Assembly (NCBI GenBank): GCA_050744325.1
Contig: JBOGHK010000074.1
Coordinates: 10,733-74,732, forward strand
Source of the DNA: DASXTK01 sp050744325
Lineage (GTDB): Bacteria; Actinomycetota; Acidimicrobiia; Acidimicrobiales; VFJN01
DNA length: 64,000 nt
Direction: 5' to 3'
Positions 34,176 to 42,043 of the stretch are shown piece after piece. The notes under the pieces were generated by a model that was not told the DNA's origin, searched no databases, and was given only the letters and a program-made list of their open reading frames with translations. The position numbers were made by a program, and so were the translations under genes. Within the stretch, counting starts at the first letter, position 1. Every line of letters begins with the position of its first letter.

Positions 34176-34337
34176 GTGGGTTCGGCGTTGACGCAGGTCG
34201 GGTCCGTGGCTCGCGCAGGTGGTGGCGGCCGGTGAGTGGGTTCGGCGTTGACGCAGGTCGGGTCGGTGGCTCGCGCAGGTGGTGGCGGCCGGTGAGTGGG
34301 TTCGGCGTTGACGCAGGTCGGGTCCGTGGCCCGCGCA
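34158..34337 (+). repeat. Three-copy 60-bp tandem repeat at the thiE-thiO junction
   Basis: Three units start at 34158, 34218 and 34278 with only two or three substitutions between them; a partial fourth copy begins at 34338 and merges with the thiO start. Each unit begins GGTGGTGGCGGCCGGTGAG. Because 60 is a multiple of three, the unit reads as a 20-residue repeat on the coding strand. The thiE stop is inside unit 1. Confidence 0.95.
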
Positions 34338-34357
34338 GGTGGGGTCGCGGCCGATGA
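34172..34357 (+). CDS. 61-codon bridging frame made of the 60-bp repeats (possible coupling ORF)
   Basis: A GTG at 34172 overlaps the thiE stop (GTGA) and the frame ends at 34357 in an ATGA overlap with the thiO ATG at 34354. The product would be three near-identical 20-residue units beginning VSGFGVDAGRV and ending RRWWRP. It looks like no known protein. It may serve only to carry ribosomes from thiE to thiO, or be an accident of a repeat whose length is a multiple of three. Confidence 0.3.
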   Translation: MSGFGVDAGRVRGSRRWWRPVSGFGVDAGRVGGSRRWWRPVSGFGVDAGRVRGPRRWGRGR

Positions 34358-35604
34358 GCGACGTGGTGGTCGTCGGCGGCGGCGCCATCGGGTTGGCGTC
34401 GGCGTGGCGGCTGGCGCAGCGCGGCCTGACCGTCGAGGTCGTCGATCCCTCTCCGGGTGGGGGAGCCTCAGGCGTCGCGGCGGGGATGCTCGCTCCGGTG
34501 ACCGAGGCTCGTCCCGGCGAGGAGGACCACCTGCGCCTGGGGCTCGCATCCCTGGCGCGGTGGCCCGCGCTCGTGGCAGAGCTCACCGACGAGCTCAGCG
34601 ATGACGCCGGATTGAGCTACCGCGAGGACGGGACCGTGGTGGTCGCGCTGGACGCCGACGACCGGGCGGCCCTCCACGAGCTGGTCGATCGTCAGCGCTC
34701 GCTCGGTCTGGAGGTTGCCGACCTGTCGACTCGTGACATCCGGGGCCTGGAGCCAGGGCTGGCCCCCTCCGTGCGGCGCGGTGCGTTGGCGGCGACCGAA
34801 CGGTCGGTCGATCCGGCAGCGTTGGTCGCGGCGCTCTTGACCGCCGGCGAGTCGGCCGGTGTCCGGTTCCGTCGCGAGCGAGTCGAGGGCCTGGTCGCCC
34901 GAAATCTCGGCAGAAACCGCACAGATCTGTCGGTTTCTGCCGAGATTTCGACGGAGGGTGTCGGCGGCGTCGAGCTGGCTGGTGGCGAGCGGTTGAGCGC
35001 CGGGACGGTCGTGCTGGCGGCGGGTGCGTGGTCGGGGGACGTCGGCGGATTGCCCGAGCCGCTGCGGTTGCCGGTGCGGCCGGTGAAGGGTCAGGTCGTG
35101 ACCCTGCGGCAGCGGCCAGGCGACACGGTCGTGCGCCAGACCGTGCGGGGCTTCGTGCGCGGCTCGTCGATCTACCTGGTGCCCCGGGATGACGGCCGGC
35201 TGGTCTGCGGGGCGACCGTCGAGGAGAGGGGGTGGGATCCCGTGGCCACCGCTGGCGCCTCCTACGAGCTGCTGCGTGACGTTCTGACACTGTTCCCCGG
35301 GTTGGACGACGCCGAGCTGGTCGGGGCTCGGGTCGGCTTCCGGCCGGGCTCTCCGGACGACCTCCCGTTGATCGGTGCGACCGGTGTCGACGGCATGGTG
35401 GTGGCCACCGGCCACTACCGCAACGGCATCCTGTTGGCGCCGATCACCGCCGATGCGGTCGCGGCGTCGGTCACGGGCGAGGATCTGCCGCCCGAGGTGG
35501 TGCCGTGCGATCCGCGGCGGTTCACCGACGGCGCCGACCTGGCGTCGCTGGTGCCGGAATCCGGCCGTGAGCGACGCCAGAACGCCGAGGCTGTGGCCCG
35601 ATGA
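34354..35604 (+). CDS. thiO: Glycine oxidase ThiO
   Basis: 416 aa from the ATG at 34354. The FAD dinucleotide-binding motif VVGGGAIGLASAWRLAQRG opens the protein; further DAO-family features are GGGASGVAAGMLAPVTEARP near 35 and, at the C-terminus, GARVGFRPGSPDDLPLIGA and GHYRNGILLAP. It oxidises glycine to the imine used by ThiG in thiazole formation. A 51-bp palindrome at 34900-34950 is translated in frame as about 17 residues (RNLGRNRTDLSVSAEIS) that interrupt the usual sequence around residue 185. The stop overlaps a 12-codon duplicate start of thiS. Confidence 0.92.
   Translation: MSDVVVVGGGAIGLASAWRLAQRGLTVEVVDPSPGGGASGVAAGMLAPVTEARPGEEDHLRLGLASLARWPALVAELTDELSDDAGLSYREDGTVVVALDADDRAALHELVDRQRSLGLEVADLSTRDIRGLEPGLAPSVRRGALAATERSVDPAALVAALLTAGESAGVRFRRERVEGLVARNLGRNRTDLSVSAEISTEGVGGVELAGGERLSAGTVVLAAGAWSGDVGGLPEPLRLPVRPVKGQVVTLRQRPGDTVVRQTVRGFVRGSSIYLVPRDDGRLVCGATVEERGWDPVATAGASYELLRDVLTLFPGLDDAELVGARVGFRPGSPDDLPLIGATGVDGMVVATGHYRNGILLAPITADAVAASVTGEDLPPEVVPCDPRRFTDGADLASLVPESGRERRQNAEAVAR
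34900..34950. repeat. 51-bp palindrome embedded in thiO
   Basis: CGAAATCTCGGCAGAAACCG (34900-34919) is the exact reverse complement of 34931-34950, with the self-palindrome ACAGATCTGT at 34921-34930 in the centre and one unpaired base at 34920. It is AT-richer than the flanks. The length, 51 bases, is a multiple of three and leaves the thiO frame open. It looks like an inserted palindromic element within a gene. Confidence 0.85.
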
Positions 35605-35655
35605 CCATCGTCGTCAACGACGAGGCTGTGGCCCGATGACCATCGTCGTCAACGG
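35586..35655 (+). repeat. 35-bp tandem duplication at the thiO-thiS junction
   Basis: Bases 35586-35620 are repeated at 35621-35655 with one difference near the end (AACGA against AACGG). Each copy contains CGATGACCATCGTCGTCAA, the ATGA stop/start overlap between thiO and thiS. The thiO gene uses the stop in copy 1 and thiS the start in copy 2. Confidence 0.95.
35601..35639 (+). CDS. 12-codon duplicate of the thiS start (coupling mini-ORF)
   Basis: ATG at 35601 overlaps the thiO stop as ATGA and the frame MTIVVNDEAVAR ends at 35639 in a second ATGA overlap with the real thiS ATG at 35636. It was produced by the 35-bp duplication. The peptide is unlikely to matter, but the reading frame would keep thiO and thiS translationally coupled. 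Confidence 0.45.
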   Translation: MTIVVNDEAVAR

Positions 35656-35836
35656 CGAGGCGCAGGCGCTGGATGGCCCGCTGTCGCTCGACGACCTGGT
35701 CGACGCCATGGGGTTCGAGCGCCAGGGCCTGGCGATCGCGGTCAACGACGAGGTGGTGCCGCGCAGCACTTGGCCTGATCGCGCTGTGGGCGACGGTGAC
35801 CGCGTCGAGATCCTCAACATCGCGCAAGGGGGTTGA
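35636..35836 (+). CDS. thiS: Sulfur carrier protein ThiS
   Basis: 66 aa beta-grasp protein ending in the required Gly-Gly (LNIAQGG). The N-terminus MTIVVNGEAQALDGPLSLDD and the segment FERQGLAIAVNDEVVPRS are typical. The C-terminal thiocarboxylate delivers sulfur to ThiG for thiazole synthesis. The stop is followed after two bases by the thiG GTG. Confidence 0.95.
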   Translation: MTIVVNGEAQALDGPLSLDDLVDAMGFERQGLAIAVNDEVVPRSTWPDRAVGDGDRVEILNIAQGG

Positions 35837-35838
35837 CG

Positions 35839-36732
35839 GTGCCCGACGACGACCATGACAGCACGCGTGGCGACACCCGGTCGCGTGCCGGCGCCGACCA
35901 GGGCCCCGGCGCCGGGTCGGCTCCCCGGACCGAGCCGGTCCCGGATACCGAGCCGGATGCCGACGATCCGCTGGTCATCGCGGGCGAGAAGTTCGGCTCC
36001 CGGTTGATCATGGGCACCGGCGGCGCCCCCAACCTGGAGCAGCTGGAGCTGGCGCTGGCCGCATCCGGCACCCAGCTCACCACCGTGGCTCTGCGGCGGG
36101 TGGATCCGGGAGCGCCCGGGTCGCTGTTCGAGGTGCTGCGACGCACCGGGATCCGGCCCTTGCCGAACACGGCGGGCTGCTTCACCGCCCGTGACGCCGT
36201 GCGGACCGCACAGCTTGGCCGGGAGGCGTTGGAGACCAACTGGGTCAAGATCGAGGTGGTCGCCGACGACCGCACGCTGCTGCCCGACCCGGTCGAGCTG
36301 CTCGACGCCACCGACCAGCTGGTCGACGACGGGTTCGTGGTGCTGGCGTACACCAACGACGACCCAGTGCTGGCCCGCCGGCTGATCGACGCCGGTGTTG
36401 CGGCGGTGATGCCGCTCGGGGCGCCCATCGGCAGCGGCATGGGGGTCCGGAACCCGTACAACCTGGCGATGATCCTGGAGGACGCCACGGTCCCGGTGGT
36501 GCTCGACGCCGGGGTGGGCACGGCGTCCGACGCCGCGATCGCCATGGAGTTGGGCTGCGACGCCGTGCTGCTGGCCTCCGCCGTGACCCGCGCCCGCGAC
36601 CCGGTGGCGATGGCTCGGGCGATGCGCCACGCCGTGGTGGCCGGGCGGCTGGCCCGCCGGGCGGGGCGCATCCCCCGTCGGCTGTACGCGGAGGCCTCGA
36701 CCAGCTTCGAGGGCCTCGCCGACTGGCGATGA
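35839..36732 (+). CDS. thiG: Thiazole synthase ThiG
   Basis: 297 aa from the GTG at 35839, six bases after AAGGGGG; a TTG at 35833 overlapping the thiS stop is the alternative. An acidic, Pro-rich extension of about 45 residues precedes the usual start (DDPLVIAGEKFGSRLIMGTG). ThiG features include the Schiff-base lysine in TNWVKIEVVADDRTLLPDP near 135, and AAVMPLGAPIGSGMGVRNP near 190 with VPVVLDAGVGTASDAAIAME. It builds the thiazole phosphate carboxylate from deoxyxylulose phosphate, the glycine imine and ThiS thiocarboxylate. Confidence 0.95.
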   Translation: MPDDDHDSTRGDTRSRAGADQGPGAGSAPRTEPVPDTEPDADDPLVIAGEKFGSRLIMGTGGAPNLEQLELALAASGTQLTTVALRRVDPGAPGSLFEVLRRTGIRPLPNTAGCFTARDAVRTAQLGREALETNWVKIEVVADDRTLLPDPVELLDATDQLVDDGFVVLAYTNDDPVLARRLIDAGVAAVMPLGAPIGSGMGVRNPYNLAMILEDATVPVVLDAGVGTASDAAIAMELGCDAVLLASAVTRARDPVAMARAMRHAVVAGRLARRAGRIPRRLYAEASTSFEGLADWR

Positions 36733-36846
36733 GGTCGGGCATCGATGGGGAGAGCCCCGAGGCGAAGGTCTCCGTGCCCGAGGTCGGTTGGGAGCTGACC
36801 CCCTGATGTGGCGCGACGGCCTCGGAACGGACACCCGGGTTGGACG

Positions 36847-37500
36847 ATGGATCCGCTGATCGTCGTCACCGACCGGCGCCAGGCCGACGAGGCGGAGCAC
36901 GCGCTGGCGGATGTCGTAGCGCAAGCGGTCTCGGGCGGCGCTCGGACCGTGCTCCTGCGCGACAAGGACCTGGCCCGCGCCCAGCGACGGCGCCTGGCCG
37001 GCGAGCTGCTCACGGTCCTCGCGCCGGTCGCCGGGTCCCTTCTGGTCGCCAGCGACCGCGACCTGGCGCAAGCGGTCGGCGCTGCCGGCGTGCACCTTGC
37101 CTCCGACGCCGGACCTGTCGCAGGGGTCGCCGCTCCGGGGGCCGGGCCTGCGGCTGCGAGCGCGGGCGCGGCGCCGGGGTCGCTGACCGTCGGGCGGTCG
37201 TGCCACTCGGTCGCTGAGCTGGCGGCCGCTCAGCGCGAAGGCTTGGACTACGCGACGTTCTCGCCGGTGTGGCTCACGGCATCGAAGCCGGGCTACGGGC
37301 CGGCGCTCGGTCTCGACGGCTTTGCCGCCGGATGCGCCGCGGTCCCCGGACTCCCCGTCTATGCGCTCGGTGGCGTCGGGCGCGGCCGGGTCGCAGCGTG
37401 CATCCATGCCGGAGCCGCGGGAGTCGCGGTGATGGGTGCCATCATGCGGGCCGACGATCCGGGGAAGGCGGTAAGGACGCTGTTGGAGGAGATCCCGTGA
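36847..37500 (+). CDS. tenI: TenI-like thiazole tautomerase (ThiE/TenI family)
   Basis: 217 aa from the ATG at 36847. It is a second ThiE-fold protein in the operon, but carries GRSCHSVAEL near residue 118, where TenI has its catalytic His, and lacks the ThiE GxGPxxxTxTK motif (it has ATFSPVWLTASKPGYGPALG). TenI aromatises the ThiG product, so the place after thiG fits. An Ala/Gly/Pro insertion near 95-115 (GVAAPGAGPAAASAGAAPG) is not usual. The stop overlaps the thiD GTG. A ThiE function cannot be fully excluded. Confidence 0.75.
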   Translation: MDPLIVVTDRRQADEAEHALADVVAQAVSGGARTVLLRDKDLARAQRRRLAGELLTVLAPVAGSLLVASDRDLAQAVGAAGVHLASDAGPVAGVAAPGAGPAAASAGAAPGSLTVGRSCHSVAELAAAQREGLDYATFSPVWLTASKPGYGPALGLDGFAAGCAAVPGLPVYALGGVGRGRVAACIHAGAAGVAVMGAIMRADDPGKAVRTLLEEIP

Positions 37501-38327
37501 CCGATCCCGGACAGACCCCCAGTCCGGCCGTTGCCCTCACCATCGCGGGGTCCGATTCGGGCGGTGGCGCGGGGATCCAGGCCGACCTGACCACGTTCGC
37601 CGCGCTCGGTCTCCATGGAACCAGCGTCATCACCGCGCTCACAGCGCAGAACACGCGCACGGTCGACGCGGTCCACGTCCCACCGGTGGAGTTCCTCCGC
37701 GCTCAGCTCGACGCCGTGCTGTCAGACCTGCCGGTCGCCGGGGTCAAGACCGGGATGTTGGCGACCGAGGCCGTGGTCCGGGTGGTGGGCGAGTACGCCG
37801 CGGCCGGTCGTCTGCCCAACCTGGTGGTGGATCCGGTCCTGGTGTCGTCGACCGGTGCGCGACTGCTCGACGCCGGCGCGGAGCAGGCCTACCTCGACGG
37901 GCTGTTCCCGCACGCGCTGGTCGCCACCCCGAACACGCGTGAGGCCTCGGCGCTGCTCGGCCGCGACATCGAGAGCGTTGCCGACGCCGAGGCGGCCGTG
38001 CTCGACCTCGGCGCCTTCGGCCCCGCCTGGGTGGTGATCAAGGGCGGGCACCTGCGTGGCACAGGTACCGGCCACGACGCGGTCGACCTGGTGGCCGAAC
38101 GCGCGACCGGGCAGGTGACCGAGCTGCGCCGACCCCGGGTCGAGACCGTCAATGACCACGGCACCGGGTGCACGTTCGCCGCGGCCATCGCTGCCTACCT
38201 GGCGCGAGGGGCCGACGTGCCGGACGCGCTGATGGCGGCCAAGGACTTCGTCCACAGCGGCCTGGTCGGATCCGCCGGCTGGCGGCTCGGCGCCGGCCAC
38301 GGCCCCGTCAGCAAGCTCGTCCATTAG
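37497..38327 (+). CDS. thiD: Hydroxymethylpyrimidine/phosphomethylpyrimidine kinase ThiD
   Basis: 276 aa from the GTG at 37497 (GTGA overlap with tenI, GGAGGAG just upstream). Ribokinase-fold motifs: TIAGSDSGGGAGIQADLTTF near 14, ALTAQNTRTVDAVH near 47, GVKTGMLAT near 80, and the C-terminal anion hole DHGTGCTFAAAIAAYLARG near 222. It phosphorylates HMP to HMP-PP for ThiE. It is the last gene of the thiamine operon; palindromic element B begins four bases after the stop. Confidence 0.95.
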   Translation: MTDPGQTPSPAVALTIAGSDSGGGAGIQADLTTFAALGLHGTSVITALTAQNTRTVDAVHVPPVEFLRAQLDAVLSDLPVAGVKTGMLATEAVVRVVGEYAAAGRLPNLVVDPVLVSSTGARLLDAGAEQAYLDGLFPHALVATPNTREASALLGRDIESVADAEAAVLDLGAFGPAWVVIKGGHLRGTGTGHDAVDLVAERATGQVTELRRPRVETVNDHGTGCTFAAAIAAYLARGADVPDALMAAKDFVHSGLVGSAGWRLGAGHGPVSKLVH

Positions 38328-38330
38328 TGC

Positions 38331-38387
38331 CGTTCCGTGTACTGCGCTGGACATCTCCTACCCGGTAGAGGTCCAGTGCACAGAACG
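38331..38387. repeat. Dispersed palindromic element, copy B
   Basis: Left arm CGTTCCGTGTACTG plus GGACATCTCCTACC pairs with the right arm GGTAGAGGTCCAGTGCACAG and AACG, with five extra bases (CGCTG) in the left arm. It fills the convergent gap between thiD (stop 38327) and the Cys-cluster gene (stop 38391), so it is likely a bidirectional terminator. It is related in sequence to copies A (29291) and C (57965). Confidence 0.7.
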
Positions 38388-38390
38388 AGG

Positions 38391-39443
38391 TCAGGCCCAG
38401 GCGCCGCCGGAGTCGGGGAGACCGCCGCGCCAGCGGCCCGGCCCTACGAGCCAGAGGCAGCCAGGCTCGCAGCCTGACCGCTCGGGGCAGTGGTGACACG
38501 CCGCCGACGGGGTGGCGTCGTCGAAACCCCAGTCGCCCTGGGCCAGCACCCGTTGCCGCACGGTGCCGACCACAAGCTCGAGGCCGCGTGCAAGGAGCGC
38601 ATCATCGATCGGGAAGCGGACCCGCTCGCCGCTGTCGGCCGTGGTCACCACGACGTGGTCGGCGACGATCCCGCTGGTCAGGGCGCCGGCCGTGGCTTCG
38701 AAGGCGGCGCGGTCGGCGAGCACGCCGTCGGTCGGGCTGGACGGCCGGTGGACCAGGAGGCCGAACCGGCCGGCCGGGGCCACCTTTCCGACGACGGCGT
38801 CCGGGGAGCTGGCAACGGTGACCGACGACCCGCGGGAGGGCCGCCAGCGCTTCGGCCACCGGCGGGCGAAGGGATTGTCCGCCTCGTCGCTGATCAGCCC
38901 CAACCGCGGGGGCAGGGGCCACCCGTTGACCCGGACGAACCCTGCGACCCAGCGGGTGGCGTTGGCCGCGGCGGCCGCCAACGTCGCACGGTCGCCGTCG
39001 CGCGCCAGCTCGGCGACCCACTCCGCGACAGGGCTGGTCGGCACGCGGGCCACGTCACGGACCCAGGCCCGCACGACCTCCAGCGGCTCGGGGAGCGCCA
39101 GCACGGGCTCGGTGATCGCGAGCCCGTGCGCTGGAGCCGCACGGAGGAGGAGGTGGCCGTTGAGGGCGGCCCGGCCGATCGCCGCCGCGGCCAAAGGGGG
39201 TGACCACCCGGGAAAGCCCCACCCGTGGATGCCACTGGCGCGATACCGGGCCGGGCAGAGCGCAGCGTCGAGCGCGGCGACCCAGCCGACGTAGATGCCG
39301 GTCCCGGGGCTCGGGGCGTCGCTGAGCGTCCGGTCGATTCGCCCGGTCAGATCGGTGCGCAGGCGATCGGCGAGGCCGACACGATCCTGCTCCGGTCCAC
39401 GGAGGTCGCCAGGGGCAGCGAGCGTCGTGGCGGCCTTGGTCAT
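38391..39443 (-). CDS. Unknown protein with C-terminal four-cysteine cluster, partner of a RecB-like nuclease
   Basis: 350 aa, family not recognised. The C-terminus has CHHCPERSGCEPGC (CxxCx5CxxxC), which could hold zinc or an iron-sulfur cluster. The central region is rich in Trp, Ala and Arg (ARRWPKRWRPSRGSSVTVAS) and may be a DNA-contacting or degraded nuclease domain. The ATG at 39443 overlaps the stop of the upstream RecB/Cas4-like nuclease gene (ATGA), so the two are almost certainly made together. Function is unknown; a DNA-processing pair is the simplest reading. Confidence 0.6.
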   Translation of the reverse strand: MTKAATTLAAPGDLRGPEQDRVGLADRLRTDLTGRIDRTLSDAPSPGTGIYVGWVAALDAALCPARYRASGIHGWGFPGWSPPLAAAAIGRAALNGHLLLRAAPAHGLAITEPVLALPEPLEVVRAWVRDVARVPTSPVAEWVAELARDGDRATLAAAAANATRWVAGFVRVNGWPLPPRLGLISDEADNPFARRWPKRWRPSRGSSVTVASSPDAVVGKVAPAGRFGLLVHRPSSPTDGVLADRAAFEATAGALTSGIVADHVVVTTADSGERVRFPIDDALLARGLELVVGTVRQRVLAQGDWGFDDATPSAACHHCPERSGCEPGCLWLVGPGRWRGGLPDSGGAWA

Positions 39444-40486
39444 GCGGCCGCCATCGCCTCGGGACAGGTGGCCCGGAGTGGGCAGTGGACGCAGTGGCTT
39501 CCCGGATGGGCGGCGGGGGGCTCGCCTGCCGCCAGGCGCGCGGCGGTACCGAGCGCGACGGCGACCCGCTCGGCGGTGTGGCGCAGCACCACGGGCCGGA
39601 TCGGCTCGACCTGGGCGGTCAGCGGGGTCGTGCGCGATCGACCCGGCCGGTCATGGCCGCTGGCGTCGCCGGCGGCGACGGTGACTACCGCGGCCGGCGC
39701 GACACTGTCGCGCAACCCCAGCAGCAGGCCGTAGAAGTGAGCGTCGGCCCGGGCCGTGTCTTGCCAGCGCCCGGACTTGACCTCGACGACCAGGCCGGGG
39801 TGCTGGGTCGGTGGCCCGCCGAGCAACATGTCGAGGCGGCCGCCGAGCGTCACGGCCCCGTCCGCTAGCCGCACGCGCACGGGTTCCTCGACCCGGGGCC
39901 ACCAGCTGGGGTCGATCAGCGGCCATGCATGGGCCAGCCGATCGAGTGGTTCGCTGGCTTCGGCCCGCAGCTCGCTGGCGGCCTCGGGCCCGGCGTCCTC
40001 GATGTAGTCGTCGACGGTGGGATCACCGCTCGCGGCGAGGAACTCGAGCGCGGCGTCGACGGTCACGGGTGCGGCCCGGCCGGTGAGCGTCGCCAGCTTC
40101 GCACCGGCGTCGACGATCAGCCCGATCGCCAGGCTGTGCCGGTCGGCCCCGGTGCGCTGGGTCGCGGCGCCCGCGACGGCGCGGCGTGGGCACCGCAGCA
40201 ACCAGCCCACCGGCCCCTTCGAGAGTCGCAGCGGGTCGTCACACGACCAGCCACCGTCGCGCACTGCCAACGTGGCGGCATCGTCGAGCAGGCCGGCGGC
40301 CTCGTCGAGGACGGCCCCAGTGGCCGGTTCACCCAGTCGACCTGGGTGCGCGAGCAGGTCCGCCAACACGTTCCGATCGTAGGAATCCGCCGCCGGTCGG
40401 CCGCGGATGGTCTGGCGGGTCGACCCGCTGGGATCATGGACCGCATGGCGATCGACGGTGCGGCATGGATGGTCGCGCGAGCGCAC
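39440..40486 (-). CDS. PD-(D/E)XK nuclease family protein (RecB/Cas4-like, four-Cys iron staple)
   Basis: 348 aa from the GTG at 40486; a GTG at 40369 (309 aa) is the alternative and is closer to the first conserved residues. The nuclease core reads VTLGGRLDMLLGGPP then GLVVEVKSGRW, giving the D...ExK triad, and ARADAHFYGLLLGLR is the following QxxxY-like helix. A lone Cys in LLRCPRRAV precedes the core and three follow it at the end (CVHCPLRATC), the arrangement that binds 4Fe-4S in AddB and Cas4. No helicase or Cas gene is nearby. It would cut single-stranded or branched DNA. Confidence 0.7.
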   Translation of the reverse strand: MRSRDHPCRTVDRHAVHDPSGSTRQTIRGRPAADSYDRNVLADLLAHPGRLGEPATGAVLDEAAGLLDDAATLAVRDGGWSCDDPLRLSKGPVGWLLRCPRRAVAGAATQRTGADRHSLAIGLIVDAGAKLATLTGRAAPVTVDAALEFLAASGDPTVDDYIEDAGPEAASELRAEASEPLDRLAHAWPLIDPSWWPRVEEPVRVRLADGAVTLGGRLDMLLGGPPTQHPGLVVEVKSGRWQDTARADAHFYGLLLGLRDSVAPAAVVTVAAGDASGHDRPGRSRTTPLTAQVEPIRPVVLRHTAERVAVALGTAARLAAGEPPAAHPGSHCVHCPLRATCPEAMAAA

Positions 40487-40515
40487 GACCGATCTGGTCG
40501 ACGAACGGCAGCCCG

Positions 40516-41973
40516 CTAACGGCGGGTCGCGAGCCAGGCGGCCTCGGCCTCGCCGAGCGCGGTTGCCGGCGGACCGTCGATCCATGGCCATAGCTCCTCG
40601 GCGATGCGGCGGAAGTTCGCCCGGGCCCGAAGGTCGCCGAGCACCGCCATCAACCCGAGGTTGATGCGCTGGATGATCACGAAGTTCGGCGGCAGGTTCG
40701 CCGCCTTCGCGATCGGACCGTAGGGGCCGCCAGGGTTGAAGAACCGTTGCACCGTCTCGCGCGACCACTCGGGGGTGATCGTCACCTCGGCATCGTCGAA
40801 GACGAAGTTGTAGAAGTGGCCGAAGTAGTCCTTGATCTCGGCGTCGCTGAACCCGTGGCCGGGCTTCAGCAGCCCCGCTTCCTCGATCAGGCCCCGGTAT
40901 GCGGGGAGGTCGTTGTCCAAGACCATCGCCTGGATCATCCGGCCGAACAGGTCGACGTCGTAGGCGGTGAACTGCTTGACCAGGCCGAAGTCGAGGAAGG
41001 TCACCTGTCCTCCGGGCCGGAAGATGTAGTTGCCCGGGTGCGGGTCGCCGTTGAACGCGTGGAGCCGGTACAAGCTGCGGAACACGAAGCGGTAGATCGC
41101 CTCGGCCGCAAGGTTGCGCTCGTCCTGGCTCCAGGTCGTGAGCTCCTCGAACCGGGCGCCAGTGGCCAGCATGGATGTGAGCACCCGCGAGCTCGACAGA
41201 TCGGGCACGACGTCGGGGATCTTGATGAACGGATGATCCCGGTAGTAGGCCGCGAACAACTGTTGGTTGGTGGCTTCCAGCTTGTAGTCCAGCTCCTCGC
41301 TCACCCGGTAGCGGATCTCGTCCACCAGAGGGCCGGGCTCCAAGCCGGGGAACATCATCCCCAGGGCGCCGAACAGCAGGCCGGCGTTGGCCAGGTCGGA
41401 GCGGATGGCCTCGTCGACGCCCGGATACTGGACCTTGACCGCGACCGCCAGGCCGTCGCGGGTGATCGCCCGGTGGACCTGACCGATCGAGGCGGACGCG
41501 ATGGGGACCGGGTCCCACTCGAGGAACAGCTGATCGGGGGGCGCTCCCAGCTCGTCGTCGACCACCTGCGCCGCCAGCTCGGCGGCCATAGGCGGCGCAT
41601 CCTGCTGCAGGTCGGCGAGCGCAGCCCGGACCGGTTCGGCCATACCGGTGTCGAGGTACGACGCCATCTGCCCGATCTTCATCAGGGCGCCCTTCATGTG
41701 CCCCAGCGCGTCGGCGACCTGCTCGGCCGTACGCAGCTCGAACTCGGCGTCCAGCTCGGCCCGGCGTCCGGCCGAGGCGAAGGCCCGCCGCGCCCGGTGG
41801 CGCGCCGCCATGGCACCCGCGCGCCCGCCGATGCGCGCCATCTCGCGGACCCGCTCGGTGCGCGACAGGACGGTGATCGGCGACCGGGTGCTCCGGCGGC
41901 GAGCCAGCGCAAGGCCGACGGCGAGGCCCAGCATCCCGGCGGCGGCGAGCGTGAGTCCTCCTCGACGCTGCAT
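40516..41973 (-). CDS. ABC1/ADCK (UbiB/AarF) family atypical kinase
   Basis: 485 aa from the ATG at 41973. After an N-terminal membrane-like segment (GMLGLAVGLALA) the ADCK motifs appear in order: KIGQMASYLD (KxGQ), IASASIGQVHRA, VAVKVQYPGVDEAIRSDLA, then FNGDPHPGNYIFRPGGQV and FLDFGLVKQF for the catalytic loop and metal-binding Asp. Members support quinone or lipid metabolism through an ATPase-like activity. No quinone biosynthesis gene is adjacent. It is upstream of the nuclease pair with 29 bp between. Confidence 0.88.
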   Translation of the reverse strand: MQRRGGLTLAAAGMLGLAVGLALARRRSTRSPITVLSRTERVREMARIGGRAGAMAARHRARRAFASAGRRAELDAEFELRTAEQVADALGHMKGALMKIGQMASYLDTGMAEPVRAALADLQQDAPPMAAELAAQVVDDELGAPPDQLFLEWDPVPIASASIGQVHRAITRDGLAVAVKVQYPGVDEAIRSDLANAGLLFGALGMMFPGLEPGPLVDEIRYRVSEELDYKLEATNQQLFAAYYRDHPFIKIPDVVPDLSSSRVLTSMLATGARFEELTTWSQDERNLAAEAIYRFVFRSLYRLHAFNGDPHPGNYIFRPGGQVTFLDFGLVKQFTAYDVDLFGRMIQAMVLDNDLPAYRGLIEEAGLLKPGHGFSDAEIKDYFGHFYNFVFDDAEVTITPEWSRETVQRFFNPGGPYGPIAKAANLPPNFVIIQRINLGLMAVLGDLRARANFRRIAEELWPWIDGPPATALGEAEAAWLATRR

Positions 41974-42043
41974 GTCGGCGAACCTACCTGTCGGAGCGGT
42001 GCGCCGGGGCAGCCGAGCCAACGGCGGTGGCGCCGGGCAACTT

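Noticed and set aside
34158..34337. Reading the 60-bp repeats as a CRISPR-like or phage attachment array
   Set aside because: The units are head-to-tail with no spacers and no cas or integrase genes are near; it is a simple tandem duplication.
31347..34586. Minus-strand frame open from 34586 through to 30432 that could extend the thioesterase to about 1384 aa
   Set aside because: It runs antisense through thiC, thiE and the TPP riboswitch; only the last 304 residues have a recognisable fold, and a GTG with a good ribosome site starts there.
33483..37500. Two redundant copies of thiE
   Set aside because: The second has the TenI-type His motif (GRSCHS) and lacks the ThiE signature, so it is better explained as TenI.
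40487..41518. In-frame upstream extension of the nuclease gene
   Set aside because: It lies within the ABC1 kinase gene in another frame and reads as low-complexity shadow; a start after the kinase stop is preferred.
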